From: Bryobacter sp. CoA8 C33
GTDB lineage: Bacteria; Acidobacteriota; Terriglobia; Bryobacterales; Bryobacteraceae
Length of the DNA: 64,000 nt
NCBI GenBank assembly: GCA_019931185.1
Contig: JAINDK010000070.1
Span: forward strand, 1 to 64,000
Direction of reading: 5' to 3'
The notes under the pieces were generated by a model. That model ran no database searches, was not told where the DNA came from, and saw only the letters and a list, made by a program, of their open reading frames with translations. Made by a program: the position numbers and the translations under genes. Below, one piece after another: positions 50,577 through 59,538 of the stretch. Position 1 is the stretch's first letter. Every line of letters starts with the position of its first letter.

Positions 50577-51791
50577 ATGACCCGCCGCTCGTTGCTGTCC
50601 CTTCTCGCCCCGTACCAGGCTCTGTCCCCGGCCGACGCTGCCCGCAATGAAGACTTCTGGTTCACGGCGCGCATGGCCTTTACGGTCGACCGCAACCTGC
50701 TGAACTTCAATAATGGCTCTGTCTGTCCGGCGCCGAAGGTGGTTCAAGAGGCCATGCACCGCTACTGGACGGTGACGAATCTTTCACCTTCTCACTATGT
50801 CGACGAATTGCTGTTGCCGGAGAGCGAGGTCATCCGGGAAGATCTGGCGCGGGAGTTCGGCTGCTCGCCGGAAGAGTTGGCGCTTACGCGCAACACGAGC
50901 GAGGGTCTGCATGCCGTGCTGCTTGGCCTTGAGTTGAAGCCGGGCGACGAGGTTCTGACCACCACGCAGGATTACCCGAGCATGATCGCAAGCCTGCGGC
51001 AGCGAGCCGATCGCGAAGGGATTGTCCTCCGCCAGTTCCCCTATCCGACGCCGCCGAAGAGCGCACAAGACTTGACCGATCTGTTCTTGTCCCACATTAC
51101 TCCCAAGACAAGAGCGCTGCTGATCTCCCACCTCACCTTCACGACCGGACAGATTTTCCCGATCGCGCGTCTGGCCGAGGAAGCCCGCCGCCGTAACATT
51201 TACTCGATCATTGACGGGGCCCACGGCTTTGCGCATCTGGATTTCAAGATCTCCGAGATCGGCTGCGACTTTTACGCCACAAGCCTGCACAAATGGCTGA
51301 CGGCGCCGGTCGGCACCGGTTTTCTTTACATGCGGCAGGAACTGATCCCTCGCGTCTGGCCGCTGACGGGCGTACCGGCGAACCTGCGCGGGAACATCCG
51401 CAAGTTTGAAAGCGCCGGCACGCAACCGGTCGCCATGCGCAACGCCATTTCTGATGCACTTGCTTTTCACCGCGGTCTCGGCGCTCAGCGCAAGCAGGAG
51501 CGGCTACGCTTTCTGCGGCAGCGTTGGGAGGCTCAACTGCGTCCGTTATCGCGCGTGATTTCGCGCAATGCCGACACGCCGGAACAATCCTGCGGTATTG
51601 GCGCGCTCTCGATCGACGGGTTACCGGCGGCGGAGTTGACCCGGCAATTGCTGGAAAAGTACAAGATTCATGTGCGAGCGCGCGTGGTGCCGGGCGAGTT
51701 CGAGTGCATCCGCGTCACACCGAACATCTATTCCTCGCTCGAGGACGTCGATCGCTTTGCCCGCGCGATCACCGCGATTGCCCGCGCCTAG
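50577..51791 (+). CDS. Class V aminotransferase-fold PLP enzyme (isopenicillin-N-epimerase-like)
   Basis: 404 residues from ATG 50577. The frame also allows TTG 50559, which has AGG upstream at better spacing. PLP lysine in YATSLHKWLTAPVGTGFLYM, cofactor strand IDGAHGFAHLDF, and the early LNFNNGSVCPAPKVVQEAM match the CefD/SufS-related clade. The N-terminus (MTRRSLLSLLAPYQAL) resembles a Tat signal, suggesting export, as in other acidobacterial members. Last gene of the peptide/LmbE operon. The reaction is unknown. Confidence 0.88.
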   Translation: MTRRSLLSLLAPYQALSPADAARNEDFWFTARMAFTVDRNLLNFNNGSVCPAPKVVQEAMHRYWTVTNLSPSHYVDELLLPESEVIREDLAREFGCSPEELALTRNTSEGLHAVLLGLELKPGDEVLTTTQDYPSMIASLRQRADREGIVLRQFPYPTPPKSAQDLTDLFLSHITPKTRALLISHLTFTTGQIFPIARLAEEARRRNIYSIIDGAHGFAHLDFKISEIGCDFYATSLHKWLTAPVGTGFLYMRQELIPRVWPLTGVPANLRGNIRKFESAGTQPVAMRNAISDALAFHRGLGAQRKQERLRFLRQRWEAQLRPLSRVISRNADTPEQSCGIGALSIDGLPAAELTRQLLEKYKIHVRARVVPGEFECIRVTPNIYSSLEDVDRFARAITAIARA

Positions 51792-52393
51792 CTCCACACC
51801 TTGACAATATCTTTTTCGGCAATCCCCTCGGGGATTTCCCTCGCCGTGAAGCTGTCGATCTTCGCCAGATAGTACATCGGCAGCGGGTCGAAGGTCGGCG
51901 CATCCGGCCAAGGTTGATACACCATAACGGCCAGACCCACGACTTCCGCGCCGTAGCCTTCGACGAGTGACTTCAGATGGCTCAACTTGCGGCCGGTGCG
52001 GAAGATGTCATCGACGAGCAGCACCTTTTCACCCGGCTGAGGAGCGACGAACTCCCGGAACTTCTGCGACCGGCGGCTGTCGTCGGCCTCGGCCCAATAC
52101 ACCTTGCGCGCCCCCAGCGCCTCCACGACGCCGTAGGCCACCGGCAGCCCGCCCGTCGCTGGGCACACCACCGACAGATGACCGATCATCGCCTTCAATT
52201 CCGGATTCTGCCGGATCTTGCGGGCCAGCGCCACGCTGAACACCTTGGCGTTTTTATAGTCCGCCATGACATGCGGCATGCCCAGATACTCATCCGTGTA
52301 GCTCCCGTCGGGGTACACAAAGTGCCCGGTCCGCAGCGCTCCGGTTTCCCGCAGCAGTTCCACTACTTCGTCTTCGGTCGGCAACAGTTGCAT
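51788..52393 (-). CDS. Orotate phosphoribosyltransferase-like PRTase
   Basis: 201 residues with the PRPP-binding loop VLLVDDIFRTGRKL and family strands (GHFVYPDGSYTDEY, VVCPATGGLPVAYGVVEALG). OPRTs convert orotate to OMP. The usual Lys-Asn-Lys region is divergent and the C-terminal 50 residues (VYQPWPDAPTFDPLPMYYL) look specialised, so a role in salvage or another PRPP reaction is also possible. Four-base tail overlap with the PLP enzyme gene; one base separates it from the upstream sugar-transferase stop. Confidence 0.82.
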   Translation of the reverse strand: MQLLPTEDEVVELLRETGALRTGHFVYPDGSYTDEYLGMPHVMADYKNAKVFSVALARKIRQNPELKAMIGHLSVVCPATGGLPVAYGVVEALGARKVYWAEADDSRRSQKFREFVAPQPGEKVLLVDDIFRTGRKLSHLKSLVEGYGAEVVGLAVMVYQPWPDAPTFDPLPMYYLAKIDSFTAREIPEGIAEKDIVKVWS

Positions 52394-52394
52394 T

Positions 52395-53753
52395 TCAATG
52401 AGCTCCTCTACCAGTCAACACCAGCGGAATGGTCCGCAGCAAGATCCGGCTGTCGAGCGACAGCGACCAGTTATCGATGTACTGCATATCGAGCTTCATG
52501 ACCGTATCGACATCGAGCCGGTCCCGCCCCTCGATGGCCCAAATACAAGTGAGCCCGGGCCGCATGCGCAGGCGCCGCCGCTGCCATCCGGCATAGCAGG
52601 CCACTTCCTCCGGGGTTGCTGGCCGCGGCCCCACGAGCGACATATCGCCCTTCAGTACATTCCATAACTGCGGCAATTCATCAATCGAAAACTTGCGCAA
52701 CCACCGCCCCACGGGCGTCAGCCGCGGATCATTGGGAATCTTGAAGTTCAGCTTCTTGACGTTCAAATGAGCGTATTGCTCTCTTAGCTGCTCGGCGTTA
52801 GCCACCATGGAGCGGAACTTCAGCACTTCAAATCGCCGCCCGTTCAGACCGCAGCGCACTTGGCGGAAAATCACCGGCCCCGGCGAGGTCGACTTGATCA
52901 GCAAGGCGGCGGCGCCGAGCAAGGGCGAAGCCAGGATCAGCCCGGCGAGGGCAGCAGCGAAATCAACGGCCCGCTTGGCCATCAGCTTGATTTCGTCGGT
53001 CGGCGTCGCGCTGAAGGTCAGCAGCGGCATCGTCCCCAGCCGGTCCAGATACACTTCGCTGTTGACGTGAGGAAAGAACTCGAGACTCAGCCGCGTTCGC
53101 ACCCCCTCTTCGTCGCAGAGCAGAAACAGTTCCTCGAGTTCACCGATTCGCTCCGGCTCAACGGCGAATAGTACCTCGTCCACGACGTGCTCGCGCAGAC
53201 GGGCCCGCACTTCCTCCGGGTCATTGACTATCGCCAGGACGCGCGTGCCTTCAAGGGCGTTTGCTTCGATCTCCTGCTTCAGACCCCTTGCGCGCTCCCC
53301 CTGGCCGAACACCAGCACATATTGCTCCCCGCCAAACTCCCGCCGGATCCATCCCACCATGTGTCCGGCGTTCCAGCGAAAGAGCAGCAGCAACAGAAAC
53401 TGTATTCCCACGAAACAGAGAAGAAAAAAACGGCTCAGGTCGAGCTTCAAAAAGTAGTCGACCAACACGAGCCCGATCATCACGAATGCGCTTTGCTTGC
53501 CGGTTTCACGCAGCACGACCCAGCGGTTGGCCCCGTCCAGCCGGTCATAGACCTGCACCCACAGGCAGAAGAGAACGCTGGCGCCAGCCGCCGCGCCGAA
53601 CAGGAGCACCCGCACGGCCCCGCTCAGATAGAAGTCGTGCGACAGTGGCAATAGAGAGCGAGTCAAATACGCCGACTCGAAGGCCAGCGCCGTGAGCAGC
53701 ACATCGGACAGGGCAAACAAAACGCGGGCTTTGCGATGATGGCGGCTATACAC
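52395..53753 (-). CDS. Undecaprenyl-phosphate sugar phosphotransferase (WbaP/WcaJ-like)
   Basis: 452-residue initiating enzyme of exopolysaccharide or O-antigen synthesis. The N-terminal half has four membrane helices (about 10-140) and a CoA-binding-like Rossmann part (YVLFGQGERARG...). The catalytic PHPT domain starts at KRAVDFAAALAGLILASPLLG. It contains the signature LKFRSMV, DELPQLWNVLKGDMSLVGPRP and RPGLTCIWAIEGR. Acts at the inner membrane. Divergent from the DUF3299 lipoprotein gene, 10 bp apart. Confidence 0.94.
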   Translation of the reverse strand: MYSRHHRKARVLFALSDVLLTALAFESAYLTRSLLPLSHDFYLSGAVRVLLFGAAAGASVLFCLWVQVYDRLDGANRWVVLRETGKQSAFVMIGLVLVDYFLKLDLSRFFLLCFVGIQFLLLLLFRWNAGHMVGWIRREFGGEQYVLVFGQGERARGLKQEIEANALEGTRVLAIVNDPEEVRARLREHVVDEVLFAVEPERIGELEELFLLCDEEGVRTRLSLEFFPHVNSEVYLDRLGTMPLLTFSATPTDEIKLMAKRAVDFAAALAGLILASPLLGAAALLIKSTSPGPVIFRQVRCGLNGRRFEVLKFRSMVANAEQLREQYAHLNVKKLNFKIPNDPRLTPVGRWLRKFSIDELPQLWNVLKGDMSLVGPRPATPEEVACYAGWQRRRLRMRPGLTCIWAIEGRDRLDVDTVMKLDMQYIDNWSLSLDSRILLRTIPLVLTGRGAH

Positions 53754-53763
53754 CCTTTATACC

Positions 53764-54297
53764 GTGCCCCTTCAGATTATCATCTGCCTATGCTTCTTCC
53801 TCGCCGCTTGCGGAGGCCCGACTTACCGGGCGGTTGAAGTCGATCCACGGGCCGGCGGAGGGCCCGCCCGCACGGATGCCTCCGGCCAGGGTTTGCCGCC
53901 CGAGGAGGCAGGTCCGCGGGCGATTTCGCTCGAAGGCTTCAAGCCCCTCGAATGGAAGACTCTGCGTGGCCTCGATGTCCGCACCGGCAAATCGAGCCCC
54001 GAGTTGGCCGCCGTAACCGGCGCTAACATCCGCATCAACGGTTTCATGGTGCCCTTTGATGATGACGACGAGCAGGTGAGCGAGTTTCTCCTCGTGCCCC
54101 AGGCCGGCATGTGCATCCACACTCCGCCCCCGCCGCCGAATCAGATCATTCTGGTGGAGGTGGCCACGGGCGGGGCCAACCGAGTGGAGTGGGATAAGGA
54201 AGTCAGCGTCTACGGCCAGTTTCAGATTGCCGACGGCAACAGCCCCTACGGCAAGACCGGCTTCAGGATCTCAGCCGTTCGTGCCCGTCCGGACTAG
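53764..54297 (+). CDS. DUF3299 lipoprotein
   Basis: 177 residues beginning at GTG 53764. Lipobox FFLAAC at the end of the signal peptide makes it a lipoprotein. DUF3299 signature: INGFMVPFDDDDEQVSEFLLVPQ and CIHTPPPPPNQI. In Pseudomonas a DUF3299 gene lies in a Zur-controlled operon with an ABC ATPase and permease (PA4063-PA4066), suggesting metal handling. Its paralogue at 57.2-57.7 kb lies with just such a pair. It converges on the MerC gene with a 27-bp overlap. Confidence 0.88.
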   Translation: MPLQIIICLCFFLAACGGPTYRAVEVDPRAGGGPARTDASGQGLPPEEAGPRAISLEGFKPLEWKTLRGLDVRTGKSSPELAAVTGANIRINGFMVPFDDDDEQVSEFLLVPQAGMCIHTPPPPPNQIILVEVATGGANRVEWDKEVSVYGQFQIADGNSPYGKTGFRISAVRARPD

Positions 54298-54687
54298 CTT
54301 TGGAGTGCAGCATTTGCACTTGGCCTGATTGCGGAAGTGGGCGGTGCCGATCATGAATCCGCCGGCCACCATGCCCACTGGCTCATAGTTCTCCGGCGTC
54401 TCAAAAAAGATGCTCTTGGCCACGAATATCGCCATCACCCCCATGACGAACAGCACGACCGGTTCCGGCTGTTTGTGGTCCTTGAAGTAGCTCCAGCCTA
54501 AACGGATCAAACCGATCGACAGGCTCGCGGTGATGATGGCCCACTCCGTCGACTCCTCGGCAATCCACCCCATTCCGTTAACCGCGAGATAGCCCACCAC
54601 GAATGGCATCAGAGCGCAATGCACGGCGCAGCCGTAGCTGAGCCACATACCCACCTTGTCCCAAAATGTTTGGTTTGCTTCCGTCAT
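54271..54687 (-). CDS. MerC-domain membrane protein
   Basis: 138 residues from ATG 54687 (the frame also opens at 54729). Four helices with the MerC cysteine in SYGCAVHCALMPFVVGYL, then FVMGVMAIFVAKSIF and GMVAGGFMIGTAHF. The C-terminal NQAKCKCC is a second possible metal site. MerC proteins carry Hg(II) inward, and non-mer homologues probably carry other soft metals. The clustering with DUF3299 and an ABC exporter supports metal homeostasis. Confidence 0.88.
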   Translation of the reverse strand: MTEANQTFWDKVGMWLSYGCAVHCALMPFVVGYLAVNGMGWIAEESTEWAIITASLSIGLIRLGWSYFKDHKQPEPVVLFVMGVMAIFVAKSIFFETPENYEPVGMVAGGFMIGTAHFRNQAKCKCCTPKLVRTGTNG

Positions 54688-54781
54688 AACAGTCTCACTC
54701 AGGATAACGCTTTCGCGATTCGCCGCCAATCCTCTTTGCGCCTAACCCAAGAGCGGACAGGATTGAGGGGCGAGGCGAGTC

Positions 54782-55258
54782 CTAGCGCTTTGGAAACGGC
54801 TGAAAACAATGCCGGGAAGCTTGCGCCAGTGCTGGAGGACAATTTGCCATCTTATGCAGGATGGGCCATTGCGCCGAATTCGCGTCCATGATTTGGACGT
54901 TCAGCGGAATCACCATCCACGTCATGTTTCCGTGATAGGCGCCGCTGGAATTCTGGATCGGGCTGACCTTCCCGTCCTGCGTGCCTTTACGAATCCTCTG
55001 GTGCGCCCGGATCGCGAATGTCAGCGGATCAGCCGGCTGTCCAGAGTATTTTGCACCCGGTACAACAGACTCAATGATCGCCCCCTCAGCCGGGGTGAAG
55101 ATGTTCAACCCGCCTGGATTCTTTGCCATGCAGAAGTATCCAAACTGAATTAGTTGCACATCCTCATCGCGGTTCGGACATCCAGGCCCGACATGAGCGT
55201 CCACAGACCAGAAAAACTGTCTCCTTCCCTTGTCGTTTAACAAAATCCCACTCGCCAT
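54782..55258 (-). CDS. Hypothetical protein, acidic, no known domain
   Basis: 158 residues starting at ATG 55258 with AAGGA eight bases upstream. No signal or helix. It contains VGPGCPNRDEDVQLIQFGYFCMAKNP, GGLNIFTPAEGAIIESVVPG and NSSGAYHGNMTWMVIPLNVQ, which read like a beta-sandwich. A Trp-rich end (ANSAQWPILHKMANCPP) follows. Base composition is lower in GC than the neighbours. Between the MerC gene and the ABC permease gene. Confidence 0.65.
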   Translation of the reverse strand: MASGILLNDKGRRQFFWSVDAHVGPGCPNRDEDVQLIQFGYFCMAKNPGGLNIFTPAEGAIIESVVPGAKYSGQPADPLTFAIRAHQRIRKGTQDGKVSPIQNSSGAYHGNMTWMVIPLNVQIMDANSAQWPILHKMANCPPALAQASRHCFQPFPKR

Positions 55259-55303
55259 GTCACAAATCCTTCCAACGCTGATTAAGTTGAATTCCTGCAC
55301 TCA

Positions 55304-56566
55304 TCATACTCGTAAACTCAACCCGTCCGAGAGCGTATTCCGGTAGGCACGCCAGGCCGGCACGAGCCCAATCAACAATGCTGCCCCCACCACAATCGCC
55401 AGATAAATCGCGTGTTCCCACTGAAGACCCTGCCAGCGCAAATAGAGGCCGAACTCGCGCTCGAGCAATCCCTGCAGGGCGATGATTCCCACGTACATCA
55501 GCCCCACTCCCGCCAGGCATCCGCTGACGGCCAGCAGCACGCTCTCCATAACGAAAAGGGCCACGATCCGGGCTGGCCCCATGCCCAGCGCCCGGAGAAT
55601 CGCCATTTCCCGCCTCCGCTCATTGAGCGTTGTATAGATCGCCACCAGCATTCCCAGCAGACCCACCAGTACGACAAAGCCGCCAACGATCTCGAGCGCC
55701 AGTTCCGCATACTTAACTGTCGACCACAACTCATTCATCGCCACGCCGGGGATGATCGCCATCAGTGGTTCATCGAGATAGTTATTGACATCCCGCTGTA
55801 TGCGCAGCGTGTCGATGCGGCTCTTGGCCCGGAGCAGGAAGGCGGTAATCGCCTCGGGTTGCAGATCCTTCTGCGTGAGCTTGGCCGCTGGTAGCTCCTC
55901 GCCCGGCTCCGGCGGCGCCCCCTGCTGCCATCCCACATGGATCGCCGTCATGCCTTCGAGGGTGATATAGAGACTGCGGTCGATCGGCGTGGCGGTTCTT
56001 GCCAGCACGCCGACCACCCGGAATGGCTTATCGTCATGATCCATGATGCCGGCCGCGCCGATGCCGTGCGTCAGTGAGATTTTCCGCTCGAGGCCGTAGC
56101 CAAGCTTGGCCGCCACATCGCTGCCCAGCGCCACTTCGTCGAAAGCACGCGGCGCGCGGCCGGCGGCGAACTCCACTGTCCGCGTCCGCCGGTAGCGATA
56201 GCGTTCATAAAAACTGCCATTGGTTCCCACGACCCGGAAGCCACGGTGGCTGTCGCCGAGCGAATAAGGTATGGTCCAGGCGACGGCCGGGTGTTTGGCC
56301 CACGCCTCGTAGCTGGACCACTTGACGTTGTTTGTTGCCGTTCCCATGCGGAACACCGTGTACAAAAGCAATTGGAGGCCACCGCCGCGGGCGCCAACGA
56401 TCAGATCGGTGCCCGAGATAGTGGAGGAAAAGCTTTCCCGCGCGCTTAGCCGCAGCGCCTCCACGCCGAGCAGCAGCGCCACGCTCAAGGCGATCGAAAG
56501 CACGGTCAGTCCGGTGGTGACCCGCCGGTTGCGCAAGCTGCGCCAAGCCAGGCTCGCGATCAGCAT
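55304..56566 (-). CDS. MacB/LolE-type ABC transporter permease
   Basis: 420 residues: an N-terminal helix (LTVLSIALSVALLLGV), a large extracytoplasmic MacB core (about 45-275), and three C-terminal helices of the FtsX fold (GGFVVLVGLLGMLVAIYTTL, ALFVMESVLLAVSGCLAGVG, AIYLAIVVGAALLIGLVPAW). REMAILRALGMGPARI is the coupling helix typical of this family. ATG 56566 shares one base with the ATPase stop; both form one transporter. Confidence 0.92.
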   Translation of the reverse strand: MLIASLAWRSLRNRRVTTGLTVLSIALSVALLLGVEALRLSARESFSSTISGTDLIVGARGGGLQLLLYTVFRMGTATNNVKWSSYEAWAKHPAVAWTIPYSLGDSHRGFRVVGTNGSFYERYRYRRTRTVEFAAGRAPRAFDEVALGSDVAAKLGYGLERKISLTHGIGAAGIMDHDDKPFRVVGVLARTATPIDRSLYITLEGMTAIHVGWQQGAPPEPGEELPAAKLTQKDLQPEAITAFLLRAKSRIDTLRIQRDVNNYLDEPLMAIIPGVAMNELWSTVKYAELALEIVGGFVVLVGLLGMLVAIYTTLNERRREMAILRALGMGPARIVALFVMESVLLAVSGCLAGVGLMYVGIIALQGLLEREFGLYLRWQGLQWEHAIYLAIVVGAALLIGLVPAWRAYRNTLSDGLSLRV

Positions 56567-57255
56567 CAGGCGCCCTCCAGGCGCGTGGCCCGATTCAATT
56601 CTGGCAAACTTCGTTGCTGTTCAAATAATCCCTTGAGGCTCTGGTCATGAGATACGAACAAGAGTGCTGCTCCTGCTTGGCGCGCCTGGCCAAGCAGGAG
56701 TTCCAGGAAGCGTTCCCGGTGCGCCGCGTCGAGCGCCGAGGTCGGTTCATCGGCAATCACCAGCTTCGGCCCGCCGATCAGGGCGCGCGCCGCGGCCACC
56801 CGCTGCTGCTGGCCCACGCTCAATTCGAGCACTCCACGATCGAGTAAATCCGCGATGCCAAGAGCCGCGGCCATCTCCTCGAGGCCTTCGCCGCGCCGGC
56901 CCCGGTGCAGCTGGGCCGGCAGCAGGATGTTGTCCCGCACGCTCAAATAGGGAATGAGGTTGAACATCTGAAAGATGTAGCCCAGCTTCTCGCCCCGCCA
57001 GCGGTCGCGCCGTCCCCGGCTCAGGCGCCGCAGGTCCTCCCCGAGCACTTCCACCCGTCCTTGCTGCGCCTCAAGCACGCCCGCAATCACTCCAAGCAGC
57101 GTCGTTTTGCCGCATCCGCTCGGTCCATGGAGAAAACAACTCTCCCCCTCGCCCAATACAAATTCTTCGATATCAAGAACCAGTGGGCTACCCGCGCGGT
57201 AGGCAAAACGCACCTGTTCCAGCCGGATACTAGCGGGATTGGTAGGGCTCGACAT
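56566..57255 (-). CDS. LolD/MacB-type ABC ATPase
   Basis: 229 residues with Walker A GPSGCGKTTLLGVI, Q-loop YIFQMFNLIPYLSV, signature LSVGQQQRVAAARAL (LSVG for LSGG), Walker B LVIADEPTSALD and the H-loop FVSHDQSL. It overlaps the end of the DUF3299 gene by 26 bp and ends at the permease start. The trio (DUF3299, ATPase, permease) has the same composition as the Zur-regulated Pseudomonas operon PA4064-PA4066. Confidence 0.93.
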   Translation of the reverse strand: MSSPTNPASIRLEQVRFAYRAGSPLVLDIEEFVLGEGESCFLHGPSGCGKTTLLGVIAGVLEAQQGRVEVLGEDLRRLSRGRRDRWRGEKLGYIFQMFNLIPYLSVRDNILLPAQLHRGRRGEGLEEMAAALGIADLLDRGVLELSVGQQQRVAAARALIGGPKLVIADEPTSALDAAHRERFLELLLGQARQAGAALLFVSHDQSLKGLFEQQRSLPELNRATRLEGA

Positions 57256-57721
57256 TCGCCACGATCATCTGATAGGCCACCGCCCCATAGGGGCTGCCGG
57301 TCTTATTAATTGCAAATTTGCCTTCAAACCAGTTTGGCTCGAACATCGCGACCTTCACCTTCTTCTTGCCCGCCATGCGGCAATAGACGATCTGATGGGG
57401 CGGCGGAGGCGGGGTGTGGATGCAACCCCCGGCAATCGGTACGATCAGGTACTCGTCGGCCTCTTCCTGATCGTCGCTCTCGAGCGGCACCATGTAGCCG
57501 GCAAGGCGAACCGTTGTGTTGTCGATCTTTTTCAGGTCGGCCGGCGCCTCGCCTGTTGTCAGATCGAGTTGCCGCAAGAGACGCCACTGCACGGTTGGCG
57601 CGGGCCCCTTTTGCGTGTCGGCTGCCCGCAGAGGCCCAAGCGCCGGGTCTTCGATCACCGCGATCACCCCCGCCGCCAGTGCCGCCAATGCCCAGCGCCG
57701 CCTGTTCTGCATAGCCTTCAT
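57230..57721 (-). CDS. DUF3299 protein (exported)
   Basis: 163 residues with an N-terminal twin-arginine-like signal (QNRRRWALAALAAGVIAVI). DUF3299 motifs: VRLAGYMVPLESDDQEEADEYLIVP and CIHTPPPPPHQI. The C-terminus SPYGAVAYQMIVANVEPY parallels SPYGKTGFRISAVRA in the lipoprotein paralogue at 53.8 kb. Start ATG 57721 shares a base with the hemB stop. Operon with ATPase and permease genes. Confidence 0.88.
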   Translation of the reverse strand: MKAMQNRRRWALAALAAGVIAVIEDPALGPLRAADTQKGPAPTVQWRLLRQLDLTTGEAPADLKKIDNTTVRLAGYMVPLESDDQEEADEYLIVPIAGGCIHTPPPPPHQIVYCRMAGKKKVKVAMFEPNWFEGKFAINKTGSPYGAVAYQMIVANVEPYQSR

Positions 57722-58689
57722 TAAAGCAGTCTCGCCGCATCCTTGGCAAAGTAGGTCAGCAGGATCGACGCTCCGGCCCGTTTGATGGCCACTAGCGTTT
57801 CCATCATGACCCGTTCCTGGTCGATCCAGCCGTTGCGTGCTGCTGCCATGATCATGCTGAACTCCCCACTCACCTGATACGCCGCGACCGGCACGTCAAA
57901 TGCCTGCCGCGCCGCCGCGATGACATCCAGGTAAGCGAGCGCCGGCTTGACCATCAGAATGTCAGCCCCCTCTTCGAGATCCATCCGCATTTCACGCAGC
58001 GCCTCGCGGGCGTTGGGCGGGTCCATTTGATATGTTTTGCGGTCGCCGAATTGCGGCGCGCTCTCGGCTGCCTCGCGGAAGGGGCCATAAAATCCGCTTG
58101 CGTACTTCGCCGCGTAGCTCATGATCGGTACCTTCTGGTAGCCGTTTTCATCGAGTCGCGCCCGGATCGCTCCCACCCTCCCGTCCATCATGTCGCTCGG
58201 CGCCACCATGTCGGCCCCGGCCGCGGCGTGCGTCAGCGCGCTCTCGGCCAGCCACTCGAGCGTCTGGTCATTGTCGACATCTCCGTCCACGATCTTGCCG
58301 CAATGCCCGTGCGAGGTGTATTCGCAATTGCAGACGTCGGTGACAACCAACAAGTCCGGCACTTCGCGTTTGATTGCCCGTACGCCTTGCTGGACGATTC
58401 CGTGCGGATCATACGCGCCGCTGGCCCTGTCGTCCTTGCTCTGGGGGATCCCAAACAGCAGCACGCCCCCGATGCCGAGTGCTCTGGCCTCTTCACACTC
58501 CTTCACCGCCTCGTCGATCGAAAGCTGGTAATTACCCGGCATGCTCGAAATTTCCCGCCGCCGGCCCTCGCCGCTGACGAGAAACAGGGGGTAGATGAAG
58601 TTTTCCGGCTCGAGTCTTGTCTCCCGCACCAGCCGCCGTATCGCCTCATTTTGCCGCAACCTCCGCGGCCGATGAATTGGATAAGCCAC
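57721..58689 (-). CDS. hemB: Porphobilinogen synthase (delta-aminolevulinate dehydratase)
   Basis: Condenses two ALA molecules to porphobilinogen in haem synthesis. 322 residues, usual length. Active-site lysines are in [16 protein letters not shown] and [13 protein letters not shown] zinc-type cysteine cluster is present ([13 protein letters not shown]), so it is a Zn-dependent form. Starts at GTG 58689. Being next to DUF3299/ABC genes thought to handle metals is suggestive but may be chance. Confidence 0.96.
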   Translation of the reverse strand: MAYPIHRPRRLRQNEAIRRLVRETRLEPENFIYPLFLVSGEGRRREISSMPGNYQLSIDEAVKECEEARALGIGGVLLFGIPQSKDDRASGAYDPHGIVQQGVRAIKREVPDLLVVTDVCNCEYTSHGHCGKIVDGDVDNDQTLEWLAESALTHAAAGADMVAPSDMMDGRVGAIRARLDENGYQKVPIMSYAAKYASGFYGPFREAAESAPQFGDRKTYQMDPPNAREALREMRMDLEEGADILMVKPALAYLDVIAAARQAFDVPVAAYQVSGEFSMIMAAARNGWIDQERVMMETLVAIKRAGASILLTYFAKDAARLL

Positions 58690-58809
58690 GCTAACAGTTT
58701 ATGCGCCCCTCGCCCGGAGGGTCATTCCCGCGATTCAGTTTGCTTTCTTCCCTCCCCAATCGTCTAGATCCTGAACCCAAGGCCGGCCTGCGAGAATCAG
58801 GACAAGCAC

Positions 58810-59538
58810 ATGGCGACTTCAATCCATGTCGAAAACCTGGTGAAGACCTATTCGGGCCCTCGTGAAGTGACGATCTTTACCGATATGTCCTTTGTGGTGA
58901 ATCCTGGCGAGCGCCTCGCTCTGATCGGTGAATCCGGGGCCGGAAAGTCCACACTACTCCATTTGCTCGGCGGTCTGGATCGACCCACGCGAGGCTCGAT
59001 TTGCTATGGCGATACCGATATCACCCGGCTCTCCCCCGCCGCCCTGGCTGAGTTTCGGAACCGCTCGCTTGGCTTCGTTTGGCAGGTACAGTCGCTGCTG
59101 CCGGAATTCACCGCTCTCGAAAACGTCATGATGCCGCTGCTGGTGCGCGGCGCCTCGCCGCTCGCCGCCCAGGGTCCCGCTGAGGCCATGCTCGCGGAAG
59201 TCGGCCTCGGCGGCCGTTTGCACCATCGCGCCGGCGAGCTTTCCGGCGGCGAACAGCAACGTGTTTCGCTGGCCCGCGCTCTTGTCACCGAGCCCGAATT
59301 CCTGCTGGCCGATGAGCCTACCGGGAATCTGGACGAATCAACGGCCACCCAGATTCTGGATTTGATCGAGCGCCTGCAGTCCCGGCGCGCGTTCACCAGC
59401 ATAATTGTCACTCACTCCCCCACTCTCGCCCGCCGTTCGACGCGGACCCTGCGTCTGTCCCGCGGCGGACTTTTCGCCTTAGAAACTAATTTCCCCAATT
59501 CCGGAACGGTTACAATGGAGCCAGAAAGCCATGTTTGA
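58810..59538 (+). CDS. ABC transporter ATPase, LolD/MacB-type
   Basis: 242 residues. Walker A GESGAGKSTLLHLL, Q-loop FVWQVQSLLPEFTAL, signature LSGGEQQRVSLARAL, Walker B FLLADEPTGNLD and H-loop IVTHSPTLA are all intact. No permease gene follows; the next gene is clpC, which starts inside its last 8 bp. It could serve a LolCE-type permease encoded elsewhere, consistent with LolA in this window. Confidence 0.9.
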   Translation: MATSIHVENLVKTYSGPREVTIFTDMSFVVNPGERLALIGESGAGKSTLLHLLGGLDRPTRGSICYGDTDITRLSPAALAEFRNRSLGFVWQVQSLLPEFTALENVMMPLLVRGASPLAAQGPAEAMLAEVGLGGRLHHRAGELSGGEQQRVSLARALVTEPEFLLADEPTGNLDESTATQILDLIERLQSRRAFTSIIVTHSPTLARRSTRTLRLSRGGLFALETNFPNSGTVTMEPESHV

